The notes under the pieces are model-generated. The model saw only the letters and a list, made by a program, of their open reading frames with translations. It searched no databases and was not told the origin of the DNA. A DNA stretch of 28,122 nt, taken from NCBI GenBank assembly GCA_023853785.1, contig JAJIRX010000119.1, positions 1 to 28,122 of the forward strand, written 5' to 3'. Position 1 is the first letter of the stretch; every line of letters begins with the position of its first letter. The DNA is from Psilocybe azurescens (taxonomy: Eukaryota; Basidiomycota; Agaricomycetes; Agaricales; Agrocybaceae). Below are positions 1 through 9,953 of this stretch, in pieces. Position numbers and translations under genes: made by a program.

Positions 1-636
1 CAACTATGTACTAGCTTGTGCATCGCTTCCATTCCTCTCTTTCAATAGCTCGAAGTCCTGGACCTTCATCATGACAACACAAAGCTTCGGAATTGTCGCG
101 GAATATGACCAAATGGCCGATGCTCAAATACCCGGATCTTGACATACATCAGTGGATTTTCATCTCATCCCACGTCGACATTAGCTCGATATCAATTATC
201 GAACCTCTGGGAATAAATGCGCCTGAAAAGCAAGTGGTTCGTCAATCTGAAAATCAGGGAATATCCCTGTCAGCAGGCCTCCACGTTCTGCGACCCTTTG
301 AAGCTTGGAATTTCACATCCTTTTCTAGATTAAGTGCTGCATAGTACATTCTCGTTGTAATTAACGAAAGTAGTAGTCGAGATAACGATATTTTGCACAC
401 AAAGCACCCCTTTAAACAATTATTGCTCCCGACATTGTCCTAATATGGCTGAAATCAAATATTTGCGCAGACGGCGGACCGAACCCTTTGTGGCTTGCAC
501 CTCGCCTCAACTGCGCGGTACTCCTTGCTACTTGTTCTCCAGCTACATTCTCCTAGAGTCCTTTTCAAATGACTACAAACGCCTAAACCACACATAATCT
601 GCTTGTACAGATACACGACCACCATAATACCACGAC
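1..636. other. Intergenic / upstream region of ATG13
   Basis: No gene is recognised here. An open frame of 83 codons at 93-344 (+) has no family features and no convincing splice context. The part next to position 637 is the likely promoter and 5' UTR of the Atg13 gene. No clear TATA element was seen. Confidence 0.5.
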
Positions 637-3600
637 ATGTCCAATGACACCGTTAAAGCTGATCAGATAGCCTTCCACTTCTACACGAAACTTTTCTATG
701 CTGTGAACCATGCCAGGGCGACGGAGGATCCTAGTTCGAACCCGAAGCCTGATAAATGGGTACGAGCGTCGTTCATTGTTTAGAAAACATGGCTAACATT
801 GTCTAGTTCAACTTGGAGACACCCGACTCGGACCTCTTTACAAAGGGAGGCACGAGAGCCTTATCGAAGCATCTCATTGGCGCCTCCGTCTGGGCCTCCT
901 ACGTTAGAGATCCAAGTACTCCTGTCAATCCCGGAGTTAACGAACAATCAAGTCCTGGTGTACACGCCTCCTGACTCATCTCGCGTCAGAATCGAGCCGA
1001 CACCGAAGTTCATACTTCTGGAGACATGGTCACTGGGTATGAACTTGCATCGGCCTGGGCGTCAACAAGGAGACGCCAACACGGATGTTGCACTTCCCAT
1101 CATCTACAAGCAAGGCATAATCTTGTTTCGCAGTGTCTTCAGCTTGCTCAGGGTCTTACCTGCATGGAAGTTCTACAAGCGTCTAAAGAGGAAGGTCGGG
1201 GGTGTTAATAGGAATGGCCACCTGGGAATTAGGCTGAGGGTGCGACCGAACGGAGAGAGTGAGAATGACACGAGGATACTTGGATTTAGTGAGTATTTTG
1301 ATCAACAATAAGGACTGTGTATCTAATGAACTGCTTTGTATTCGTTTAATTTCAATTAGACGCTAGGCTGTCACCGACCTACCGTGTACCACTTCCCTCC
1401 TCGACTCATACATTCCCGGCTGTTCCCCACCTGTTTGGTACCTTCACGTTATCGACGACTTATTTGAATACCCCCAGCTTCCAACTGGATGAATTGGAAT
1501 CCCTCCTTTCGTCCAGGTTCATATCTCTTGATTTGGAGGGGTTTATGCCGACCCTAGACAAAAACCGACAACGCGACTCGATGTCGGGTTCCTCTTGCCC
1601 AATAGCAGTGGCATCCGATCAGTTTTGTCGCGATCGCCACCCAGGCCCATTGGAAGAGCCACCTCAGGAAATAGTGGCGCGGACAACGTCAGCGTAGCTG
1701 ACAGGTTCATACTACCATCGCGCGTCGCCAGCGTGGGTGCGCCATCTCTCGGAATGACTGCTAGCTCTGGAACAAGCGCACTTATACCCCCACCACGGCC
1801 ATTCCCTTCGACGAACCCATCCAGCAACAGCCCGTATTCTATTCCTTCCCAACCCACACCACCCCCGGGCTCGCAGTCAATCGTCTGCGGAAGGAGAGTC
1901 TGAACTCTTCTTCTTCTTCCTCAATGTCTACCAGGGACCTTCCTCAAGGTCCTCTCGCCCAATATGCCGGTGGTACATCATCCCTATCCTCCTCTCCTGT
2001 ATCCGGCCCTCTCCCCATCCGCCGACCCAACATCAACCAAGTCCATCCATTCAAATCCAACACATTCTCCAGTGCATCCGGGTCCTCTCCCTCGCTATCG
2101 ATCCGACAAGGCACAGGCGGCGGCGGCTCGCCCGCAGGAGTGCCTTCCGCCCTCGCTGGACCGACCCACTCGCCCATCGGGAACCCGGCCCGCCTTCCTC
2201 CGTCGCCGATGAGTGCAGGGTTCGCCCACCCGTCGCCGCCTGCGGGTGCGACCACGTTTTCGCCGTCGAGTCTGGGTGACAGACGGCCTGGGACTAGTGG
2301 AAGCGGGGCCAGCTCAGAGAGGGATCGGGATAGGAGGTCGAGCTTGCACAGCTTCGGACAGGGGTCGGGTGTAGGCGGAGGTGCTGGAGGAGCTGGTGGA
2401 GGCGGAGGCGGAGAGGGAGAGGATGGGCGTCTGCCTATGCCCGTGCCTATGCCTACGAGGAAGAGATATTCGAGCAGCTTTGGGCATCGCTATGTGGGCA
2501 GTGTGGGCAGTGGGACGGGAATTCCTGCTCCTGGATCTGGCTCTGCGAACAGCGGAGGTGCAGGCGTGGGTGGGCTTGAAGGCAGAAGCGTTGGCGGCGG
2601 CGGCGCAAGCACACCTGGGAGCGGGAATGGGAGCGGTCGAGGCACTCCTGCCAGCCTTAGTGCTGGTGGTGGGCAAGAGGGGAAGAAAGAGGTGAGTCAT
2701 TTTTGTTGGTTATGCTTTTATATAGATTGGTGGGGGTCCGTTTACTTGATTGGAGCAGCCGAGCAGCCGTGAGCTGTGTGTGTTAGGAGTGTGTAACTTC
2801 TAAACGCAATAAGCTCTCTGAGTAGTAGCTCGATGGCCACGTTTTCGTATATGAACCATGGACCACAGTCTCCTTGGAAGGTTTCTCCTTTGTTAACCAC
2901 CCTATATTTCTTAACGCATCATGGGCTGCTTCGATTCTTTTCACGTTAATAATGCACTGCTTTCCATACAGGGTGTTACTTCCTTCCTCGGCGCTAGGAC
3001 AGACGATGACGATATCTCCATATTTGTTCAGGACATCGAGGAACGCAAGCCACTCACAGGCCGAGCGAAGGAAAGAGAGAAGAGGGACCGAGACCGAGAG
3101 CAACTCGAGCAGCAAGAACGGCACGGATGGCAATATGACCAACGCGGTCTTGGGCGTGCTCTAGAGCCCTCAGAGTCTTCAGCCAAAGGGAAGGAGAAAG
3201 AACGACCCGGGAGGAAACAACAGGAGGCGGACACGGACACGGACAACCGACAGCGGGACTTCGGGATGATGCTGGCGGATACATGGCGTCGCCATCGCCG
3301 CTGCACGATTCGCCCAACTTCGGCGCCACAAATTTGGATGATCATCAGATGTCCGCTGCGGAGCGGGCTGCGCAGCTTTCAACGTCCCCAAGTCGAGGCC
3401 CGATGCTTACCAGCCAGAATGAGGTGGATGAGAGGCTAAAGGAGATGAATGAGCGGTTCCTCAAGAGCCTCGAGGGCATAAGCGGCGGGAGCACGCGGCG
3501 GAAGGACCGGCAGAAGGATAGCGGCACAGGTGCCACTTCTTCTGCTACGTCTGTCTCGGATAACAGAGACGGAGCTGGGGCGAGTGGAGACAGCAGCTCA

Positions 3601-3858
3601 CGCGCATCACGCGGGCTCAGCCTTGGGTTCCCTTCTCGAGAAAGCGGCGAACGCGACCTGGATACGAACCGGATTCCCTACCCATCGTACTTCTATAATA
3701 CTCCTGGTATGGGGCTTGGAATAGGAAGGGGCCGGCACTCGTCCACGAGCTCAAGCACGATGGGAACCAGCGAAGCCGGTGCAAGCCAGGGGTCAGAAGA
3801 GGTCATCGGACGCATGGAACTCTACGAGGAGAGAAGGAAGAATGAATACCAGGGATAG
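637..3858 (+). CDS. ATG13: Autophagy-related protein 13 (Atg13), four exons, frame interrupted
   Basis: Atg13 is the regulatory subunit of the Atg1 kinase complex that starts autophagosome formation; its N-terminal half is a HORMA domain and the rest is a disordered, phosphorylated tail. Exons read as 637-759, 807-1288, 1360-2691 and 2972-3858. Family signatures are visible in order: WFNLETPDSD across the first splice, LEIQVLLSIPELTNNQVLVY, RIEPTPKFILLETW, THTFPAVPHLFGTFTLSTTY, FQLDELESLLSSRF, HPFKSNTFSS, TDDDDISIFVQDIEERKPL, NEVDERLKEMNERFLKSLEG and a C-terminal GSEEVIGRMEL. The reading frame changes at about 845-847 (one extra G), 1585-1600, 1857-1875 (low-complexity, position approximate) and 3180-3283 (one base missing each), so no continuous protein can be read from the sequence as given. 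The third intron (2692-2971) is about 280 nt, unusually long here. The family call is firm; whether the gene is intact in the organism is unclear, and consensus error is likely. Confidence 0.88.
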
Positions 3859-4189
3859 TCGTCTCTTATCATACTTAACTTGCGTACGCGTCCTGTTTTT
3901 ATTTTTGGATTTCTTTCTTTCGTAGGGTTGCATGTATGGGCTGCTTTGGGAGGTTGTGGTCATGCTTGTCACATGCGAAAGTTGTATCTCTACTACTTAT
4001 GTATTTTATTATTGGTTGCTCAGGGTGGATTAGGTGATATTCTTGACGAGATTGAAAGACTTGTAAGTTGTTAAATGACGTCGCCGGCATTCTCTCCCGC
4101 CACTTTTTACACATTCAAGTCCACTTGCGAGACAAAAAGCAGAGAATCGATAGGTTATTGGTTCCCTGAACCTTTACTAATACCTATGG
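3859..4189. other. Intergenic stretch between convergent genes
   Basis: Downstream of Atg13 (+) and downstream of the minus-strand membrane protein gene, so probably both 3' UTRs and terminators. It is T-rich just after the Atg13 stop. Short open frames here have no family resemblance. Confidence 0.4.
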
Positions 4190-5143
4190 TAAACTTATTT
4201 CAGCGCGAGGTTCATTCACCTCAGCTATGTTTATGTGCCTCCAAACTCCGATGACCGGCCGTGAACTAGTCGCGAAAGGGATAGGGTGTGCACCGGTGAA
4301 TCCAATGGCGGAGAAGTAGATGACCCACGCCGCTACGAACACTGAGGCAGACACAACAAATTAGCACTCAAGCCCAACTTTCGAGGGCATAGGATATATA
4401 CGGACGTGAGAAAGGAGCTGTCCAGGTTAGAATATCGAGAAATTGGACAATTTGGCAAACCAGGTGCCCGAGAGCGCCCATGCTGTTATAACTTACACAG
4501 ACTCGAAAGGAGTCGTGGCTCCAACCAGCGCGAACCGCTGGAACACATTGGAGGGGAGAAGTAGTCAACGTTCTTGTTCTAATCCTACATATTCGAAACA
4601 CTCACTGAACATGGAGAATGCAATTAAGGAGGAGCCAGTAATGTGGGCTTGAGCACTGGTCATCCAGTGTGTGGACTGCGGCTGATTGCTGTATTCCCGT
4701 CTGTATCTCGGGCTGAGTGACGAAAATATGTGAAAAAAACCCTTCCTTACAAGAAGATAATTAATACTGTAACAACTCCATAGAAGATTGTTAAAAACCC
4801 AAAGTTGAATGCTGAAATTGGACAATCCAGCATTGTTAGATCTGCTGGCCAATACGACATGGAAAGCCGTGGTGCAGACTTACCATCGATTATCGCTAGT
4901 CTGAGCAATGAGAACACGAAGACCAGAGCGTTCAAGAGGGCCGCAGCAGAAACTGCGAATATGGCATATCCTGATTCAAATCAATAAGCTGTTAGCATGT
5001 CTCCTCAAGAGTCATAGTGGCGAGGGTTGTAAACCATAGTATGTCCGGCAGTTCTTCAGAACATGCAACCTACTCAGCCTGGCTATTGTGTTCGAGAAAC
5101 GACCTGAAGGCTCTTCAGCGTCTAGGGAGCTGGCAAGTGACAT
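4190..5143 (-). CDS. Putative multi-spanning small membrane protein (family not recognised)
   Basis: On the minus strand five exons join in consistent phase: 5143-5074, 4970-4884, 4811-4751, 4712-4606 and 4537-4497, each with GT..AG introns (gtaggt, gtaagt, gtaagg, gtgagt and gtaagt donors; a gctaac branch-like site lies in the first intron). The protein begins MSLASSLDAEEPSGRF and then has two strongly hydrophobic segments, YAIFAVSAAALLNALVFVF and FGFLTIFYGVVTVLIIF, separated by a short LRLAIID linker. A further hydrophobic stretch (VFVAAWVIYFSAIGF) lies near 4270-4335, but I could not join it in phase, so the 3' part is unresolved and the left boundary is approximate. The layout suggests a three- or four-TM protein, perhaps MARVEL-like. 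No function is assigned. Confidence 0.45.
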
Positions 5144-5379
5144 GATGGTCAAGAACAAGCTCGACAGACAGTGAGATTTTATAATAAACAGTACGAGCGC
5201 ATGATGGTAAGTTAGCTTGTTGTACCGCCGATTTACTAATTTCAAATGGGTGCAACCTACCTCCATTAAGTCCACCCGTTTACACTGCATTGAAACTGCG
5301 CAAGACAGGGGAGGTGATACATATCATGTTTGTAACGTTAGCAATACAGCAAACAAGGGTTGTTGAGTGTGAATGACAG

Positions 5380-6227
5380 TTGCTGGCCAATTTCCGGCCG
5401 CGCAGTCGCCGCGCATGTCGCGTTCTCGTATTTTCAGCCTGCCGTTGCCCAGTGCCGTGGGAATTATTACCGACAGAGTTGAGAAAAGAAATTTGCTTTC
5501 GTTCTGTTTCTTTCGTTCTTTCTCTTACTTTGAATTTCAACAGATTTCAGCTCGTTCCTATCCGTACCACGGTCTGCCAAAGCCCTGCCACCTCGAACGA
5601 TATCAGGGTCTATGACAAATGCGACGTTTCAAACGGAAATCCATGTGATCCGTGTGCTCAACATGTTCAACTGCGAGTCCAGATGGTGCAGGCAGGAAAT
5701 TTCCTCAATGAGTTGCTGACCCAGCAGCAGGGGCTAAGAACACACATCAATTGAATTCACGACCTGATCATTTCTCAATTTCCAGAACAAATCATTTCTC
5801 TTATTTTCTACTGGGCTATTCTAGACTACTGGACGAAAGCCAGCTCCAGGGTGAGATACTTGAATCCCTTGACTTTGAGCACTGTGTGCAGAGCTTGACA
5901 CTTGACACCGTATCGCATGGAGTCTGCACCGCAATTATGGTCTCATATCATCTGTGACTTCAACACTGGTCCTTTATTTCAGCACCAAATACTTGCTGAG
6001 AATGGCTTGCCAGGTCTAACCAGCTACCTCTTTCAATAAAAATGACTGTGAATGCAATGGGCTTTAGAGATGAAGTAGATGCACGTGAAACACCAGAGCT
6101 GAATTATTTTCTCTTTATCAGCATCTTGAATATGCATTCAAGTCATTGGTATACTATATCCATTGATTGTCCAGATATCCTTGTAACTTATTTCACTGGA
6201 AACTTAGCAGTTGGTGTGCCCATCTAG
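5380..6227 (+). pseudogene. Decayed F-box protein gene
   Basis: Agaricomycete F-box proteins bind Skp1 and choose substrates for SCF ubiquitin ligases. The region reads a Cys-containing start (CDVSNGNPCDPC), a Gln/Leu-rich coiled segment (FLNELLTQQQGLRTHIN), an F-box core (ISQFPEQIISLIFYWAIL), the motif APQLWSHII and then QLPLSIKM and SSHWYTISIDCPDILVTYFTGNL, all in the usual family order. The frame is broken by TGA at 5752-5754 and by TGA at 5896-5898, where a Trp codon is expected (TVCRA-stop-H), plus one frame change near 5990-6005. The coding signal stops at a MITE-like element starting about 6225. A possible remnant (LYLTFNLEA) follows it near 6614. The start is uncertain; an exon junction may lie near 5540. 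Two base-substitution stops cannot be blamed on run-length errors, so this copy appears inactive. Confidence 0.72.
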
Positions 6228-6610
6228 AGCTGAGCAAGGGCCCAGGTCCATGTGGGTTGTCTGTGGGTTTACCTGTGAGAATACCTGTAGAGATCCTGAT
6301 CTGCAGGTCCAGGTTACCTGTGGCCACAGGTCCCTGAGGGTTCAGGTTTGAATTTTTAAGTAGCAGGTGCCTGTTTAGGCCTCCCAATGTTAATATAGCA
6401 ATAAATCTGAGCCTACAAACCCATTTTTGTATCAAATTGAGCATATGAAATGACTTTTCATTTCAGGCAATTTTAAGTAGAAAAACAATCACTTACAATA
6501 TTATTTTGAGTATACATAGTATTTTAAAGCCTATTGCTACTAAATACCTACAGGTACCTGGACATGCACGTTTCAAAAAATTGAGTAGGAGCCAAGTTGA
6601 CTGAGCTCTG
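6225..6610. mobile_element. hAT-like non-autonomous element (MITE)
   Basis: The left end TAGAGCTGAGCAAGG and the reverse complement of the right end, CAGAGCTCAGTCAA, form imperfect terminal inverted repeats. The interior is packed with ACCTG/CAGGT words in both orientations (for example around 6248, 6270, 6286, 6307, 6315, 6327, 6343, 6365 and 6551), giving a self-complementary structure. No transposase is encoded. Fungal hAT elements often start with a similar AGAGCTG-type end, which is the basis for the class name. The flanking 8-mers (tgcccatc and cctctatc) agree at only four positions, so no clean target-site duplication remains. The element lies exactly where the F-box coding signal stops. 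Confidence 0.55.
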
Positions 6611-6949
6611 CCTCTATCTTACCTTCAACCTTGAAGCCCGAAGCTGACACTTTGAATAGTCTTTAAGTTGATTAAGCCATGACACCCTTTTCTCTGAATT
6701 TACAGATGTTTTCCATCCCTTTAGTCGATCCTTGTCAAATCCATGGATTTCTTGCGTATACAATTATGGAGTACATGAACATCAAGGTTTCATGCCCAAG
6801 TTGCATAAGGTTTATCCCACACGCAACACCTGGGAACGGACGACAGGAAGATGGCATTAAGAACAAATTCGTCATAAAAGTGTGCACTCAGCCGGTTAAA
6901 TGGCAATCAAACCGACTTCCCTGTTTTCGACAACTAGACTTTACTGCAA
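6611..6949. other. Region between MITE and monooxygenase A
   Basis: Begins with what may be the remnant of the interrupted F-box gene (a frame giving LYLTFNLEA near 6614-6640) and continues to the start codon of monooxygenase A. The open frame at 6679-7020 has no family match and overlaps the first exon of the next gene out of frame. This stretch must also hold the promoter of monooxygenase A. Confidence 0.35.
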
Positions 6950-8684
6950 ATGTCGAAGGGGCCAATTCGCATAGCAATTATGTGAGACTTCCTTTGCCGA
7001 AAATGCAGTTTAGACACTGACATCTGCTTCAAAGAGGGGCAGGTATTGGAGGACTAACCTTGTCTTCGGCACTAGAGCATTTGGAAAAGGATCGTAACTT
7101 TGAAATCACCATATATGAGGCATCCGCTCAGATCTCTGAGATCGGTGCAGGAATCAACTTTTGGCCTCGAAGTTGGAGCATCATGAAGGCACTTGGACTG
7201 GAGAAAAGTCTTCTTCAGATTCTTCCAAGGGTTCCTGATGATTCCCCCGTAGGTTTATTATACCATCACCAAAGATTGCGAGTTCACGTGTGAAAAGGCG
7301 TCGTCTTCCAAGTTCGAAAGGGGGACCAGGCTGAAGGGCTTCATATTCAAGACTTGACGATGAAGGGTCGGTCTATCGCTCTCAATAAGTCTTTCCATGT
7401 CTAAATTATAGGTTCAAAGGTGGAAGTATAAGGTTTCACAGAGCTGAATTACAGAAGGTTCTCCTCAGCCACTCGCGCAGCAAATTACATCTCTCGTACC
7501 GTCTTGTCTCGTACGACGAAGACGGTGATGAGATTCACCTCCAGTTTGAGAATGGGAACACTGCAATTTGCGACTTGCTTATCGGCATGGACGGTATCAA
7601 ATCGGCTGTGAGAAGGTGCTTCTTGCTGAAGCGTAGTATGCCTAATTCGCCATCGATGAACCCAGTCTGTTCTGGGGATATAGCTTACCGAGGCCTCATC
7701 TCTGTCCAAAGCCTTGAAAAAGCATTTCCTGGCCATCGGGCAATCAGCAGTCCAACCATGGTATGAATAGACTACTCTATGGTAGTGGCCGACTGATGCA
7801 AATGATAAATCTTAGTACTGCGGGAAATCGAAGGTGATTATTTCTCCGGGCAAAGAAAAGACTTGATTGCTCAAACACTCCCATTATAGCTCATCATTAC
7901 TTATCCTGTGTCCAAGGATACGTTTGTCAACTTCGTGTCATTTGACACAGACATGTCGCAGGAAGGAGCATCTTACGAAGGACCTACTACCGTACCATGT
8001 ACTCGAGAAGAAGTGGCGTCAATATTCAGTCGATGGGAGGAGGAAGTCCAGTCGCTGGTTCGGGTATGTACATATGTGTCTCTACTGTACCAGCTCTGTT
8101 AACACTCTATGCTATCCAGTGTATCGAAAAGCCAACGAAATGGGTCATACGCTTTCTTCGGCCCATGGACCGCTACTCTCTTGGTCGAGTGGTCCTCGCC
8201 GGGGATGCTGTGGGTATTTATTTATCGGATCTATTTCAAAACCTTGATATTAGATGTATAGGCTCATGCTATGACTCCACACCTCGGATCAGGGCGGGAC
8301 GTGCAGTTGAAGTTAGCTCTCGCCACTTGATCTCGCTAAAAATCTACTTACTCTTTCTGATAGGACGCTTACATTCTGTCGAGCCTCATATCTGATAAAC
8401 TATGCACTCGGAGCACGTTACCTCGGATTGCGGAAATCTTCAACGAGATATGCTGTCCTGCGGGAAAATGGCTGACCGAGAGATCGAGGTACAGTGGGAA
8501 GCTTTGCCGGCTAATGGCTCCAGGCTTCGAGGAAGTCCTTGAAGGCGACTCCACAGTGCCTCACGAGAGGCTGGTCGATATTGTGAAGGGGTTTAGCAAA
8601 GAGTTGGAATTTGTATGGAAGGAATCAGCTGAAGAGGATAGAATGCGGGCCTTGAAGATGTTAAGCAATTCAGATCTCATGTAA
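6950..8684 (+). CDS. FAD-dependent monooxygenase A (salicylate-hydroxylase-like)
   Basis: Group A flavoprotein hydroxylases use NAD(P)H and O2 to hydroxylate aromatic or other cyclic substrates. Exons: 6950-6981, 7035-7248, 7298-7366, 7420-7760, 7816-7833, 7890-8063, 8120-8209, 8262-8311, 8364-8684. The start ATG gives MSKGPIRIAII joined by splicing to GAGIGGL, the Rossmann GxGxxG motif for ADP of FAD. Then come YEASAQISEIGAGI, FHRAELQKVL, CDLLIGMDGIKSAVRR (the DG motif), GRVVLAGDA and AHAMTPHLGSG (second FAD motif, GD...P), and a C-terminus ending SNSDLM. Exon 5 is an 18-nt micro-exon encoding YCGKSK. The frame breaks at 8292-8294, where GGG should be GGGG to read GSGAG. Exon 2 is also one base short of its paralogue at a CCCCC run (7244-7248), although an alternative donor at 7253 would keep the frame. 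Length is about 436 residues if both bases are missing. Substrate is unknown. Confidence 0.85.
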
Positions 8685-9953
8685 GATGGGTGTCTTCGCA
8701 GAGAAGTAATCCCAGTCAACTTGTCATCCGTCCTCGAATCCTCCGCTCTGTCCCTCGGACTACCTCTTCAGAATTCAACTGGCGATAAGCATCGTATATC
8801 CTTACAAAAAAACTCCATCTGCTTGTGTGGCACAGATTTCGTACGTGTCTTGATTGCTATGCCCACGGCCAGGTGGGCCTTGCAGGTGCTACATACAGCA
8901 AGTCGTCAAGTTGCATACGATCGAAGGAGAGCAAGAGAAACTTGGATCTCTGAGGCTATCGTAGTGTGCGATGAAGGAACATGCAGCAAACGACGCAACA
9001 TCAGTGAAGCCGCATTTCGTCAGATCTTATTTTTTTTTACGAGACTATCTCGTTTTCTCCAGAAATCGGACAAATCTGTTATCTGCTTCACAGTTTTTCT
9101 CGCCGCTATACACCTGATTATATTAATAGGATAGGTCGCTTGCTGATTGCGGCTATTATGTATTAGATACAACTTTGGCAGGAGCCTGAAAGTAGGAGCA
9201 GAAGTTCAACGCTCCATACTCTCAACGTTTTAAGATCTACGTTTTGGCTGAGAGAGTATATCAGTTTTTCCCCCAATGTATAACACTTCATTGAGTGCTT
9301 GCTGTCTCACTTCTGGAGCACCTGTCTGCCTATTTGTACCGGTTCTTGAAATACTGTTTGGATAAATTTTCGGGATAAATAATAGTTGAGAGATATCAGC
9401 GAGCAAAAATCGGAACAAGGACAATGGTGGACAATCTCATGGAGATGACAGTTGACGTTGAACCACAAAGGGTACTTAATCATACGGAAAAATGCTCACT
9501 AGATAATATTGAATAAATGAATCATGATAGCAATTTTGTTAACTTTTAGTAAAGGCTTTACAAGAATGCAGCATGTACTAATGCGGCCCATAAAACAGAC
9601 TCAGTAATTTCATATTCGTCACGACTGACAGCGTCTCTATTTATTCTTCAGATGAAATTACCGGACTATCGGAAGGACCGTCGCGTTCGCGTAATTCCCA
9701 CCGTGTTTCGCAACACCCGAATCGGGAAAGCGACTCATAGAAGCCTAATCTGATGGCATACTGAATACTAGCTACCCAATCTAAAATAGGCGACACAAAC
9801 GTAGTACTTATCTCGGTTGGCTCTCGGCTCAGCGACAGATGCGCAGGAAATTAAAAGCATCCCACTGTAGAATCATGCATCCTTGCGGGATATCTCCCTG
9901 TTCGTATACACCACTTTGTGAAGCGTCTGCGGTTCTGGTTTTCGAACTCAAGG
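8685..9953. other. Spacer between the tandem monooxygenases
   Basis: No gene is recognised in these 1.27 kb. The longest open frame, 8721-9134 (+, 137 codons), has no domain, a poor composition and no paired exons. The stretch probably holds the terminator of monooxygenase A and the promoter of monooxygenase B. Confidence 0.45.

Noticed and set aside
721..760. tRNA-like word gttcgaaccc
   Set aside because: It is coding sequence of ATG13 exon 1, and no cloverleaf arms pair around it.
1543..2700. Minus-strand open frames opposite ATG13
   Set aside because: They result from GC-rich, low-complexity Ser/Gly/Pro coding sequence on the plus strand.
7244..7252. A certain frameshift at the end of monooxygenase A exon 2
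   Set aside because: Held as uncertain: exon comparison with gene B favours one missing C, but a donor at 7253 (CCC GTA G, gtttat) keeps the frame, so a true break is not required.
8721..9134. 137-codon open frame on the plus strand between the two monooxygenases
   Set aside because: No domain or signal; rich in Arg and Ser without pattern, and not part of any spliced chain.
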